This document shows positions 16,971 to 25,696 of a DNA stretch of 64,000 nt, piece by piece. The position numbers and the translations under genes are program-made. Under the pieces are notes generated by a model, which worked only from the letters and a program-made list of their open reading frames with translations, had not been told where the DNA came from and searched no databases. Where the stretch lies: positions 186,001 to 250,000 of the forward strand of contig NZ_FCOI02000003.1 of the NCBI RefSeq assembly GCF_001544795.2. The letters are read 5' to 3'. Every line of letters starts with the position of its first letter. Position 1 is the stretch's first letter. The DNA comes from Caballeronia temeraria. Lineage in GTDB: Bacteria > Pseudomonadota > Gammaproteobacteria > Burkholderiales > Burkholderiaceae.

Positions 16971-19085
16971 CTAGCCGTCTTCGATGGCGTTCCGCTGCGG
17001 CGGCACGTTGCCCGCGCCGACGTTTCCCTGCGATTTGCGGCGCTTCTGCTCGTCGGGGTCGAGCGGGCGGCCAGCGGTGTCGATGCCGCCGGGAAACGTC
17101 TGCGCAGCCGCCTTCTGACGCACGTGCTGGCGAATCGGCTGCGGCGGCCCGAGGGTGTTCTGCTTGGCCGCGAGCGCGGTCATGCGCAGCATTTGCGGCG
17201 CCGCCGCGCTGGTGCCTTCGAACGGCACGGCCGAGCCGCTGCGCGTTCCCGCTGCCATCACGCCCTTGCGCACGATCGAGCGATCCGCGACAGCGACGAC
17301 GTCCGGCCCCGCGCGATAAGGCGGCGTGCCGTTCTGGTCGAAGCCCGTCGACGAATACGGCGCGGTCGCCTCGTCCTCCCGGCGATAACCGCCGACGACG
17401 CACGTCTCGAAGCCGGTCGCGATCGAACTGAGCGTGCCCTCGCGACGAATCCAGCTCGGCGGCGACGTGTTGTCGTCGTAGTCCTGAAACGCCGTGTAGC
17501 GGTCGAAGCGCACGTAGTTGTCATCGTCGAAACGTGACTGGCGGCCGCGCGGCGGAAAACCAATGGGCGTTTCGTTGCGCTGCACCCAGGCCTGCACTTC
17601 GATATCCGCATTGCCGCCGTTCGTCAGTTTGATCGTCCAGTTGCCGTTGGGCGCGGGAACGCGGGCCGGATCGCGCGTCATCGTGGGCGCGATCGCGACG
17701 AGAATCATCGGCGCGTGGCCGCGCGCGCCCCGGCCGCGATGCACGACCGTGCACAGGCGCTCGTTGTTCTGCGTCCACGTGCCGACCTTGCCGGGCCCGA
17801 TCGGCATGCTCGCGTTCGGGTTTGCGTTCGTGTTTCCGTCGTCGAAAGGCGGCTCGATCACCACTTGAATGTTCAGATCATCGCTATCGGGTAGCCAGAT
17901 TTCGACGAAGCTCGGCGTCAGGCACTCGGGAAGCACACGCCAGCGCAGTGCTTCCGTCGTATTTTTCGCGATCTTCAGCTTGCCGTGACAGCGGTCGAGA
18001 TTGCTGTTGCCGGCCGGGAGCGTGATCGAGCAGGTGCCCGTCTTCGACAGCTCGTCGAGCGCGCATTCGAGCATCGAACTGCCGTCGTGCGGGCCGGCGA
18101 AATAACCGTAACTCATGTTGATATACGCGCGGCAACTCGCCCCGGCGATATTCTGCGTGCGCGTGATGATGTAGCGGAACGCATCGAGCGCCTGCGCGTC
18201 GAGCCAGAGGCCGGAGGTGTCGCGCACGGTGCGGCCGGGCTGGCGGAATTGCACGGCGATGAGCGCAGGCACCAAAGCCGGATGCGCCGCGCCCGGCAAG
18301 GGGGGATCGAGCCGTTGCTGATCCGCGCCCGCTGCGAGATCCAGCGTCGCGGTGCCGTGCGTCCAGCCGCGCGCGAGCGCCGTGATGCCCGCATCGCGAT
18401 ACAGCGCCTCTTCGTCGATGACCCCGCCGCGCCGCGCCGCGCTCATGCGCTTGACGATGTCCGTCTGGAGAAACTCGCGCCCGTAACCGAGTCCCGGCGC
18501 GGAGTTGGACGGATCGTCCTGATTCCAGAAGCAGCGCACGCGCGATACGGCGCCTGCCTTGTCGGCGTAGAAATGCTCGTGCGCGAACGCGATGGCGTCG
18601 TCGCACACGCCGACCACCGCGGGGCCGAACGTGCCGTTGGCCGGCAACGTGTTGGCAAGCCCGCCATAGTCCGTGGTCGCCACGGCATCGGTGCGCCGCG
18701 GCTCGCCGGCCAGCACCGGCATCGCCAGCGTGAAGCGCTCGATCATGCCGGCGAGCGACGTGTTCAACTCATCGAGGAAGCCGGCCGTCACGAACGCGGT
18801 GCAAAAGCGCGTATTGGCGAGCGCGGCGGGCGGCTGACGATACAGCGCCGACATCCACATCCACGGCTTGCGGTAAATCTTGATCGCGAGATCCCGGGCT
18901 GTGGTGCCGACCTTCGTTTCGATGGCGATCGGCACGAAACCCTGCGGCCCGTCGCCGAGATCGACGAAATGCGTCGCCGCCGCCCACACGATGTACGGAT
19001 CGAGACGCTGCACGGCCAGCACCTTGTCCTTCGACTCGGGCAGCAGCCACGCCGCGGTTTCATCGCTCAACCAGACCGGGGCCAT
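16971..19085 (-). CDS. Subtilisin-like (S8) serine peptidase without signal peptide
   Basis: A 704-residue protein with a full catalytic triad in subtilase order: Asp162 or Asp163 (VVGVCDDAIAF), His243 (GWTHGTATLDLAAG), oxyanion Asn360 (LPAGNSN) and Ser626 (GTSAAAP). A large insert (about 365-520) lies between Asn and Ser, rich in beta-strand-like sequence. A tail of about 75 residues is rich in Gln, Lys and Pro. No Sec or Tat signal is visible at the N-terminus, so export, if any, uses another route. The gene is followed (upstream in transcription) by the GGV-leader PAP2 gene with 9 bases between, so they are probably one operon. Confidence 0.85.
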   Translation of the reverse strand: MAPVWLSDETAAWLLPESKDKVLAVQRLDPYIVWAAATHFVDLGDGPQGFVPIAIETKVGTTARDLAIKIYRKPWMWMSALYRQPPAALANTRFCTAFVTAGFLDELNTSLAGMIERFTLAMPVLAGEPRRTDAVATTDYGGLANTLPANGTFGPAVVGVCDDAIAFAHEHFYADKAGAVSRVRCFWNQDDPSNSAPGLGYGREFLQTDIVKRMSAARRGGVIDEEALYRDAGITALARGWTHGTATLDLAAGADQQRLDPPLPGAAHPALVPALIAVQFRQPGRTVRDTSGLWLDAQALDAFRYIITRTQNIAGASCRAYINMSYGYFAGPHDGSSMLECALDELSKTGTCSITLPAGNSNLDRCHGKLKIAKNTTEALRWRVLPECLTPSFVEIWLPDSDDLNIQVVIEPPFDDGNTNANPNASMPIGPGKVGTWTQNNERLCTVVHRGRGARGHAPMILVAIAPTMTRDPARVPAPNGNWTIKLTNGGNADIEVQAWVQRNETPIGFPPRGRQSRFDDDNYVRFDRYTAFQDYDDNTSPPSWIRREGTLSSIATGFETCVVGGYRREDEATAPYSSTGFDQNGTPPYRAGPDVVAVADRSIVRKGVMAAGTRSGSAVPFEGTSAAAPQMLRMTALAAKQNTLGPPQPIRQHVRQKAAAQTFPGGIDTAGRPLDPDEQKRRKSQGNVGAGNVPPQRNAIEDG

Positions 19086-19094
19086 GCCGCCTCC

Positions 19095-20369
19095 TCAAAC
19101 GCGATTCGCAATCAGGCTCTTGTCGTTCCACTCGCTTTTCGCCTCGTTCCAGAGCCAGGCAAGAATCTTCGAGCCTTCATGGGTCGTTGTCGGCTGGGCC
19201 AGCTCGATATGCGGATAAGCAGGCGACACGTTTTTCGGCGCGATCGTCTGCGGCGTGCCGGCCGGGACGGCATTCCACGTAAGCGGTTCTTGATCGTCGA
19301 AGTCGTTCGTGCCGATGAAAGCGTCGCCTCTGAATGTGCGCGGCACGAAGTTGCCCCGGTTGTTCTGGTATTTGCAGCGATGCACGAAATACTCCGCGAG
19401 CGTCGTGCCGAGCAGATGCCCGGCGGCCGTATCGACCGGAAAATGCACCCCCGCGATCGTCCGGTTGACCGCCACGCGCCGCGCCTGCGCGTACAACTGC
19501 GTGCGCAGCACCGCCGACGGCGCCGTGCCAGCCGCGACGGGCAGCGCGGTGTTGCGCAGCTCGGTGAAGAAATCGAGCATCACGCCCGCGATGATGTACG
19601 CCTGCGTCGAATGGCCGCTCGGCAGCGAGCCGTGGCCGGGCGTCGGGATTATCGGCTGAACCTGCGGCGAGTAGTCGATCGCGCGGCTGCATGCGAGCGC
19701 GTGCTTGAAGCGCATCTCCACGGCGATTGCGAAGCGCACCGCCGTGCCCAGCAATTCGAGCGTTTTCGGCGTGCGCTGCGGACTGAGATAGAGAATCGTG
19801 CTCCAGAACGCCACCTGCGGCCCCATCTGCAGCAGGGTTTCGTTTGCCCGCTCGGCGCGCAGGTCGGAGTAGCGATCCATGAAGGTGAGCTGCTCCCGGA
19901 ATATCTTCTTCGTCGGCCGATACATTTCGACGATGCGCTGCGGCGCATCGAAAGCGGGCAGGCCATTGCTGGTCGCGTTCCTGAAACCGCGATCCCATAG
20001 CGTGACGCCAACGGGCGGGTTGCTGGGCGATAAGGTAAAAGCGAGATTCGACACCAGCTCGAAGTCGAACACGCTCGCGCGCACCCAGTCGTCCCAGCGC
20101 CACAACTGGCCGTTGTCGTCGATATGGCCGGCATCCTCGTCGGGCCATATCTCGAACTGCGGCCCCTGCCACGGCCCGCAGATGCCATCGCGATGACTGA
20201 TGAGGCCCATCGTCTGCGATTCGGCATCGCCGAGCGTGTCGCCGCCGCCAACACCGCCAACACCGCCGACTCCGCCCACGCCGCCCACGCCGCCCACGCC
20301 GCCCACGCCGCCGACGCCACCCACACCACCTACGCCACCTACGCCACCTACGCCGCCGAGAGTCGTCAT
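19095..20369 (-). CDS. Vanadium-haloperoxidase-like PAP2 protein with (GGV)12 leader
   Basis: A 424-residue soluble-looking protein. After MTTL come twelve GGV triplets (residues 5-40) and a GGG. The C-terminal half has the haloperoxidase/acid phosphatase signature: K222-x6-R229, P-S251-G252-H253 and R303-x5-H309-x3-D313, the last matching the vanadate-binding pattern of vanadium haloperoxidases. No signal peptide or membrane segment is seen, unlike lipid PAP2 enzymes. A strong AGAGGTGA ribosome site precedes ATG 20369. It is probably co-transcribed with the subtilase gene (9-base gap) and with the cyclase gene upstream (58-base gap). Halide oxidation or phosphatase activity cannot be told apart from sequence alone. 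Confidence 0.8.
   Translation of the reverse strand: MTTLGGVGGVGGVGGVGGVGGVGGVGGVGGVGGVGGVGGVGGGDTLGDAESQTMGLISHRDGICGPWQGPQFEIWPDEDAGHIDDNGQLWRWDDWVRASVFDFELVSNLAFTLSPSNPPVGVTLWDRGFRNATSNGLPAFDAPQRIVEMYRPTKKIFREQLTFMDRYSDLRAERANETLLQMGPQVAFWSTILYLSPQRTPKTLELLGTAVRFAIAVEMRFKHALACSRAIDYSPQVQPIIPTPGHGSLPSGHSTQAYIIAGVMLDFFTELRNTALPVAAGTAPSAVLRTQLYAQARRVAVNRTIAGVHFPVDTAAGHLLGTTLAEYFVHRCKYQNNRGNFVPRTFRGDAFIGTNDFDDQEPLTWNAVPAGTPQTIAPKNVSPAYPHIELAQPTTTHEGSKILAWLWNEAKSEWNDKSLIANRV
20250..20357 (-). repeat. Twelve tandem 9-bp units coding (GGV)12
   Basis: Twelve consecutive 9-bp units of the pattern GCCGCCNAC (plus strand) run without interruption inside the start of the PAP2-like gene; four central units are identical. 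All keep the reading frame because the unit is three codons. The units vary at the wobble base towards both ends, so the array is not wholly recent. Such an array can gain or lose units by polymerase slippage without a frameshift. Confidence 0.95.
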
Positions 20370-20427
20370 TCGTTCACCTCTTTGCCTTCAACGTGATGTC
20401 GCCGCGCCGCGCATGCGCCGGCGCGCG

Positions 20428-22227
20428 CTACTGCAACGGCAGGCCCGCGCGCCGCAGCGCGTCGGACCAGATGCGTCCCGTCTCGAACGCCGCGCTCGGC
20501 GAACGCTCGAGAAAGCTGCGTACGGTGAGATGCGGCTCGATCGCGAGCACCTTGCCGATCGTGAGACGCGCATCGTCGACGAGACCGAGTTCCGCCTGTG
20601 CGATCGCGAGCGCGCGCAACGTCGACGTATTGTTCGGTCCATTGCGCAACGAGTGCTCCGCAAGCTCGATGACCCGCGCGTACTGGCGCGCCGACAGCGC
20701 CGCCGTCGCGCACAGCGATTCGTAGAAGCTTCGTAGCGGATCGAGCGGCGAGAGCGCGAGCGCGTGCCCCGTCGATGCGACCGCCTCCTCGCCCTCGCCC
20801 TTGAATGCATGAAGCGTTCCCTTGAGCAGCCATGCGAGCGAATCGTTCGGATTGGCCTCAAGCGCGCGTTCGTAGCAGTCCTCGCCGGCATCGATCTGCT
20901 TGAGCAGATTCGTGCGCACGAAGCCTTCGACCGCGAGCGCCATCGACGAACGCGAATCGGCGTCGAGCGCACGGCGCGCACAGGCGAGCGCGGAATGCGC
21001 TTCGCCCACGCGGTCGCTCGTCCAGCCGCGGTTGAAGCGCAGCACGTGCCACTTCGCGAGCCATGCATAGGGCGTCGCCTGGCTGCGCGCGCGTTCCGCG
21101 AGCACGTCGAGCATCTGGCCGGCGCGTTCGAATTCGTCGCGCACGCCGCGATGCATCAGCGCGATCGAACTCAGCAAGAGCGTCGAGCTTTCGAGCGTCG
21201 GCAGCGAATGGCTGCGCGTGCGTTCGAGTTCATGCGTGATGATCCGCGTGCCGACCGACGTATGGATGTGCGCGACGAGCGTGCTTTCCCCCGCGACCAC
21301 GGCATCGATGCTGTCGGTGAGCGTCTCGCCCCAGACCACGCATTCGAGCTTCGTGTCGGCCAGTTCGACCGTGAGCACGATCTTCCCGCCGTGCGTGCGA
21401 TACGCGCCCGAGAGCACGTAGCGCGCATCGAGCAGCGCGCCCGCCTGCGCCGCGCTCGCGCCGCGTTCGCGCAACATGGCCGTCGACAGCCGCGAAATCA
21501 CGCGGAGTTCGTCGCTGCCCGAAAGACCGGTGATGATGTCGTCGGCGAGGATGTCGCCGAGCACGTCGTGATTCGCTTCGAGACAGCGCGACGCGAATGG
21601 AATCACCGCGATCGACGGCCGCAGCACCATCGCGCCCGGCGCGTTCGGCGGGATGACCGGACGCGGTCCCGGACCGCCCAGGCGATACGCATGCACGGGC
21701 TGCGCGAGATGCCGCAGATGACACTCGCCAAGATCCTCCTCGCATGCGTCGAACACGCCCGCGAGCCGCGCATGCACGCAATCCGACATCACGATTTCGC
21801 CGGGACCGGCAAGGTTGTAGAGACGCGCGGCGAGATTCACCCCGCGTCCGTAGACATCGCGCTCGTCCGCGAAAAGCTCGGTTTCGTGCAGACTCTGGCG
21901 GAGCATGAGCGGCTCGGCGGCGGCTTCGGCCTCGCCGCGCGCGCCCGCGTTCGACCGGCACGCCGCCTGAATGTCGAGCGCGCAGCGCGCCGCCGGCAAT
22001 GCGTGTTCGAACAGCATCATGAGGCCGTCGCCCTCGGTGCGAATCAGCCGCCCGTTATGCCTGGGCACGATGCAGTTTTCGATGACCGCGCGCAGATTGC
22101 GCCAGCGCGCAGCCGTGCCCGCTTCGTCGGCTTCGGCCAGTCTGCACGATTCGACGAGGTCGGCGAACAGAATGGTGCGCACGACGCGTTGCAATACATT
22201 GGCCGTACCGGCGAGTTCCGAATCCAT
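20428..22227 (-). CDS. Class III adenylate/guanylate cyclase with TolB-like and TPR-like domains
   Basis: A 599-residue protein. The cyclase domain (about 15-190) has metal Asp23 (ILFADLVES) and Asp67 (RTEGDGL), base-contacting Asp124 (ERDVYG) and transition-state Asn131 and Arg135 (VNLAARL); the Lys that usually reads the purine is Arg63. Next comes a TolB-N-like domain (about 205-330, SIAVIPFASR) and a helical TPR-like part (about 370-580). This cyclase-TolB-TPR layout is known in proteobacteria. The start at 22227 is chosen because the cyclase domain follows at once. It probably makes cAMP or cGMP in the cytosol; a cNMP-binding regulator is encoded immediately upstream on the same strand. 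Confidence 0.88.
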   Translation of the reverse strand: MDSELAGTANVLQRVVRTILFADLVESCRLAEADEAGTAARWRNLRAVIENCIVPRHNGRLIRTEGDGLMMLFEHALPAARCALDIQAACRSNAGARGEAEAAAEPLMLRQSLHETELFADERDVYGRGVNLAARLYNLAGPGEIVMSDCVHARLAGVFDACEEDLGECHLRHLAQPVHAYRLGGPGPRPVIPPNAPGAMVLRPSIAVIPFASRCLEANHDVLGDILADDIITGLSGSDELRVISRLSTAMLRERGASAAQAGALLDARYVLSGAYRTHGGKIVLTVELADTKLECVVWGETLTDSIDAVVAGESTLVAHIHTSVGTRIITHELERTRSHSLPTLESSTLLLSSIALMHRGVRDEFERAGQMLDVLAERARSQATPYAWLAKWHVLRFNRGWTSDRVGEAHSALACARRALDADSRSSMALAVEGFVRTNLLKQIDAGEDCYERALEANPNDSLAWLLKGTLHAFKGEGEEAVASTGHALALSPLDPLRSFYESLCATAALSARQYARVIELAEHSLRNGPNNTSTLRALAIAQAELGLVDDARLTIGKVLAIEPHLTVRSFLERSPSAAFETGRIWSDALRRAGLPLQ

Positions 22228-22489
22228 ATTCTCAAGACCCGGCCGATGGGCACGCGCGCATCGAAGACGAAACGCTCGATGTCCGGACAGGGATCGAAAT
22301 AATCGCAACGAAATGGCAGTCGCGGGTCTCGCGCGGCGATTGATGATGATTGGAATGGGCCGCGGCGCCCGGCATCTTTTACTTTTTCCCGATGTTTCGG
22401 GTCACGAAATGTCTGCCGCACACATTAACGTAGTCATTGCGTCGGCGAATAGCAAGGCGTCTTTGCGGCGCTGCGTGCGCGATCGAAAC

Positions 22490-23500
22490 CTATGCGTTTC
22501 GTTCTTTATCGGCCTGCAGGCGGCTCGCAATCAGCCGCACCAGATAGAGCGCGAATTCGGGATCCTGATAGTAGAGACGAATGGCATCGGCGGCGGAGAC
22601 CGTGCGCATGTCGCAGTCCGTCTTGCATATGACGGTCGATGTACGCCGGTGCTCCGGCGAAAAAAGCCCGATTTCACCGAGCACCGTGCCCGCGCCCAGC
22701 TCGATGCCGAGTTCCGACAGCCGCACCGTGCCCTTCTCGACGTAAAACATCTGGCCGCTCGGCTCGCCTTTGCGAAAGAGGATTTCGCCCGGCCTGAAAT
22801 GCTGGCTGTCCATCCTCGCGAGCAGGCGCGCGACCGGAAGCTGCCCGTTGATCGCATGATCGACCTGCGTGTCGCGGATCTTCGCCATGCGCGCCGCCAC
22901 CGCGCTCGCTTCGCCGCGGCTCGATACGTTTAGCGCCTTGAAGATCGTCGTCAGATGCGTCTTGACCGTGGCCTCGGCGACATCGAGTTCGCGCGCGATC
23001 ATCTTGTTGGAGCGTCCGCGGGCGAGCAATGCGAGCACTTCGATCTGACGCGGCGTCAGATGCAGATCCGGCTCCGGCTCGACGCTTTCGAGCCGCGCGG
23101 GCGAAGCGCTCCGCTCCGGCGAAAGCAGCGAGCGCGGCAACGACACGCCGCCCGCGAGCACCAGTCCCACAGCACCAAAAAGAAGCTCCGCCGACGCGGA
23201 TTTCTCGACGCATCCCGCGACGCCCGCCGCGATGAGTTCATCGACATGCTCGCGCTTCACCATGCTCAACAGAACGATGACGGGTGTGGCCGGGACATGA
23301 TCGCGAATGGCATCGAGTTCTTCGCGCATGTCGCGCAAGCGGTCGCCGTCCACCACGATGCAATCGGGCTTGCTTTCGTCCTCCGGGCGATCAGCGATCC
23401 GGTCGAGCGTCTGCACCTCGGCACCGTGCGCGAAACCGCGCAAGAGCGCCGCGACGCCCTCGCGAAACAGTCCCGCCGGCCCGGTCAGCAGTATCTTCAT
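22490..23500 (-). CDS. LuxR-type regulator with atypical receiver and C-terminal cNMP-binding domain
   Basis: A 336-residue transcription factor with three parts: a receiver-like domain (1-118), a LuxR helix-turn-helix (147-200, TPRQIEVLALLARGRSNKMI) and a cyclic-nucleotide-binding domain (about 222-325, with FRPGEILFRKG, G275-E276 and Arg285/286 of the phosphate cassette). The receiver keeps Asp51 (CIVVDGD) and Lys100, but its acidic pair is replaced by TGPAG near residue 7, so phosphorylation is doubtful. The usual CRP order is sensor first, DNA-binding last; here it is reversed. It is followed by the cyclase gene after 262 bases on the same strand. ATG 23509 is an alternative start. Confidence 0.87.
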   Translation of the reverse strand: MKILLTGPAGLFREGVAALLRGFAHGAEVQTLDRIADRPEDESKPDCIVVDGDRLRDMREELDAIRDHVPATPVIVLLSMVKREHVDELIAAGVAGCVEKSASAELLFGAVGLVLAGGVSLPRSLLSPERSASPARLESVEPEPDLHLTPRQIEVLALLARGRSNKMIARELDVAEATVKTHLTTIFKALNVSSRGEASAVAARMAKIRDTQVDHAINGQLPVARLLARMDSQHFRPGEILFRKGEPSGQMFYVEKGTVRLSELGIELGAGTVLGEIGLFSPEHRRTSTVICKTDCDMRTVSAADAIRLYYQDPEFALYLVRLIASRLQADKERNA

Positions 23501-23663
23501 GCGATGCATGCTATACCGACTTGCGCGCCGGTGCGTAATTGTCGAACGTTCGTCATGCGAAGCGCTCGCATCGCGCGGCGCGGCACTTGAACGCGCGAAT
23601 TGTAAGAGCCTGCTTCGGTGCCTATACTGCTTTCGCCATCCGGAACGCGACGAGGCTACACAG

Positions 23664-25307
23664 ATGACAGGCAAGAACACGCACGCACGACGCGCGCTGC
23701 ATTGTCATGCCGGACGCCATGCGCTCGCGTGCGCGGCTTGCCTGATCATACAAACGGCCGCTGCGCAGCAGGCCGTGCTGGACAAGAGTCTCGTGTACTG
23801 CTCCGAGGCCAGCCCCGCCGGCTTCGACGAAGCCCAGTTCACGTCGTCCGTCGAAGCGAGCGCGGCGGGCTATACCGTGTACAACCGTCTGCTGGAATTC
23901 AATCGGGAAAATGGCGATATCGAAGCCGGCCTCGCGCAATCGTGGGAACGCTCGGCGGATGGCCTGCAGTACACGTTTCATCTGCGCCGTGGCGTGAAGT
24001 TCCACACGACAGGCTACTTCACGCCGACGCGCGATTTCAACGCCGACGACGTCGTGTTCACCTTCGAGCGCATGCGCGATCCTCAGCATCCGTTTCGTCG
24101 CGCGTATCCCGTGTCTTTTCCGTATTTCCGCGATCTCGGTCTCGCTGCGAACATCGAACGCATCGAGGCACCCGATCCGTACACGGTGCGCTTTTCGCTC
24201 GCAAAAATCGACGCACCGTTCCTGCAGAAAATGGCCATGCCGTTCGCGTCGATCCTCTCGCGCGAATATGCCGACAAACTGCTCGCGTCGGGCCGCGCGG
24301 GCGACATCAATTGGCTTCCGGTCGGCACCGGTCCTTTCGTGTTCGTCGAGTACATGAAAGACGCGACGATCCGCTTCGCGGGCAATGCGGATTACTGGAA
24401 GCCGGGAATCGTCAGACTGAAGTCGCTGACCTTCGACATCACCACCGATCCAATGGTGCGCCTGCAAAAACTCAGGCGGGGCGAATGTCAGGTGATGAGT
24501 TATCCGCGTCCCGCCGATGTCGCGTCGATAACGAAAGACCCGCGCCTGCACGCCGTGAATCAGCCCGGCTTCAATCTGGGCTACCTCGCCTACAACACGT
24601 CTAAAGCGCCGCTCGACGACGTGACGGTGCGCCGCGCGCTCGATATGTCGATCGACAAACATGCGATCCTGAACGCCGTCTATCAAGGCACCGCGCGCGC
24701 CGCGACCAATCCGATGCCGCCGATGCAATGGGGCTACGACTTCGCGATCAAGGACGCGCCCTACGACCCGGCGCGCGCGAAAGCGCTGCTCGCGCAAGCG
24801 GGTCATGCGAACGGGCTGAAGCTCAGGCTATGGGCGATGCCCGTGCAGCGGCCGTACAACCCCAACGCGCGCCTCATGGCCGAAATGATTCAGGCGGACT
24901 GGGCCAGGATTGGCGTACAGGCCGAGATCGTCACCTATGAAATGGGCGAGTATGTGCGCCGCGCGCGCGCCGGCGAGCACGATGCGCTGCTGATCGGCTG
25001 GAGCGGCGATTACGGCGATCCGGACGACTGGCTCGGCGTGCTGCTCGGCTGCGACGCCGTGAAAGGCAGCAACTTCGCGAAGTGGTGCTACAAGCCTTTC
25101 GACGATCTCATCAAGGAAGCGCGCGCGACGCTGGATATCGATGCACGCACCGCGCGTTATGAAGAAGCGCAGCGGATCTTCAAGGAACAAGTTCCATTTA
25201 CGCCGATCGCGCATGCGACCGTTTATCAGCCCGTCGCGCGCAATGTGACGGGCTTCCGGATCGATCGCTTCGGCATGACGCGCTTCTGGGGTGTCGGGAT
25301 CGAATGA
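23664..25307 (+). CDS. Peptide/nickel-type ABC transporter substrate-binding protein (DppA-like)
   Basis: A 547-residue periplasmic binding protein of the SBP_bac_5 family. A long N-terminal signal (about 1-36, ending QTAAAQQ) precedes the mature domain with typical segments AGYTVYNRLLEFN, TFHLRRGVKFHTT and GTGPFVFVEY. DppA-like proteins bind di- or oligopeptides or haem for import. No permease or ATPase genes lie next to it, so it is an orphan binding protein that would have to use a transporter encoded elsewhere. Its stop lies 1 base before the stop of the convergent DUF3331-type gene. The start is unambiguous from the signal peptide. Confidence 0.92.
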   Translation: MTGKNTHARRALHCHAGRHALACAACLIIQTAAAQQAVLDKSLVYCSEASPAGFDEAQFTSSVEASAAGYTVYNRLLEFNRENGDIEAGLAQSWERSADGLQYTFHLRRGVKFHTTGYFTPTRDFNADDVVFTFERMRDPQHPFRRAYPVSFPYFRDLGLAANIERIEAPDPYTVRFSLAKIDAPFLQKMAMPFASILSREYADKLLASGRAGDINWLPVGTGPFVFVEYMKDATIRFAGNADYWKPGIVRLKSLTFDITTDPMVRLQKLRRGECQVMSYPRPADVASITKDPRLHAVNQPGFNLGYLAYNTSKAPLDDVTVRRALDMSIDKHAILNAVYQGTARAATNPMPPMQWGYDFAIKDAPYDPARAKALLAQAGHANGLKLRLWAMPVQRPYNPNARLMAEMIQADWARIGVQAEIVTYEMGEYVRRARAGEHDALLIGWSGDYGDPDDWLGVLLGCDAVKGSNFAKWCYKPFDDLIKEARATLDIDARTARYEEAQRIFKEQVPFTPIAHATVYQPVARNVTGFRIDRFGMTRFWGVGIE

Positions 25308-25308
25308 C

Positions 25309-25686
25309 TCAACACGGCGTCGCCTGATCGAGCACGGACGCCAGAATCATCGCGCCCGCGTTGCCCGGAACCGGCCGCGGATTCGGCGCATAGACGCGAT
25401 CGCCGGGATGGATCTGACCGCCGCTCATCGCACACACGCCAGCGGTGCGCGCACGCATCGCGCGCCACACCTGATCGCCGTAGCAACAGCGCGTCGAGTC
25501 GCGCCATTCGATCGTCGCAGTCGTCGTCGACGGACGCTCGATCAGCTTCACGGCGACGCGGCGATCATCGATCTTCGTGACCGGACGCATCGGAGACGGC
25601 GGTTCGAAGCCCACGCCTCTGCTCAACGACTTCAATTGAACGACGGTTTGCGTCCACGGATCGAGGGCGATTGCTGCTTGTGCCAT
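25309..25686 (-). CDS. DUF3331-type small protein
   Basis: A 125-residue soluble protein. The core TATIEWRDSTRCCYGDQVWR and RTAGVCAMSGGQIHPGDRVYAP, with a Cys pair around the phrase 'GVCAMSG', recalls the DUF3331 family that is nearly confined to Burkholderiaceae and has no known function; the second Cys and the pattern 'C-x-x-S-G-x-x-I-x-x-G-D-x-V' look like a rubredoxin-knuckle remnant. ATG 25686 has a GGAG site just upstream (AGGAGCCC in the reverse strand). It is followed from upstream by the AraC gene with 10 bases between and may be co-transcribed with it. Confidence 0.7.
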   Translation of the reverse strand: MAQAAIALDPWTQTVVQLKSLSRGVGFEPPSPMRPVTKIDDRRVAVKLIERPSTTTATIEWRDSTRCCYGDQVWRAMRARTAGVCAMSGGQIHPGDRVYAPNPRPVPGNAGAMILASVLDQATPC

Positions 25687-25696
25687 GTTGGGCTCC

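Noticed and set aside
20250..20357. Possible CRISPR array
   Set aside because: The units are 9 bp with no spacers and are a coding tandem repeat.
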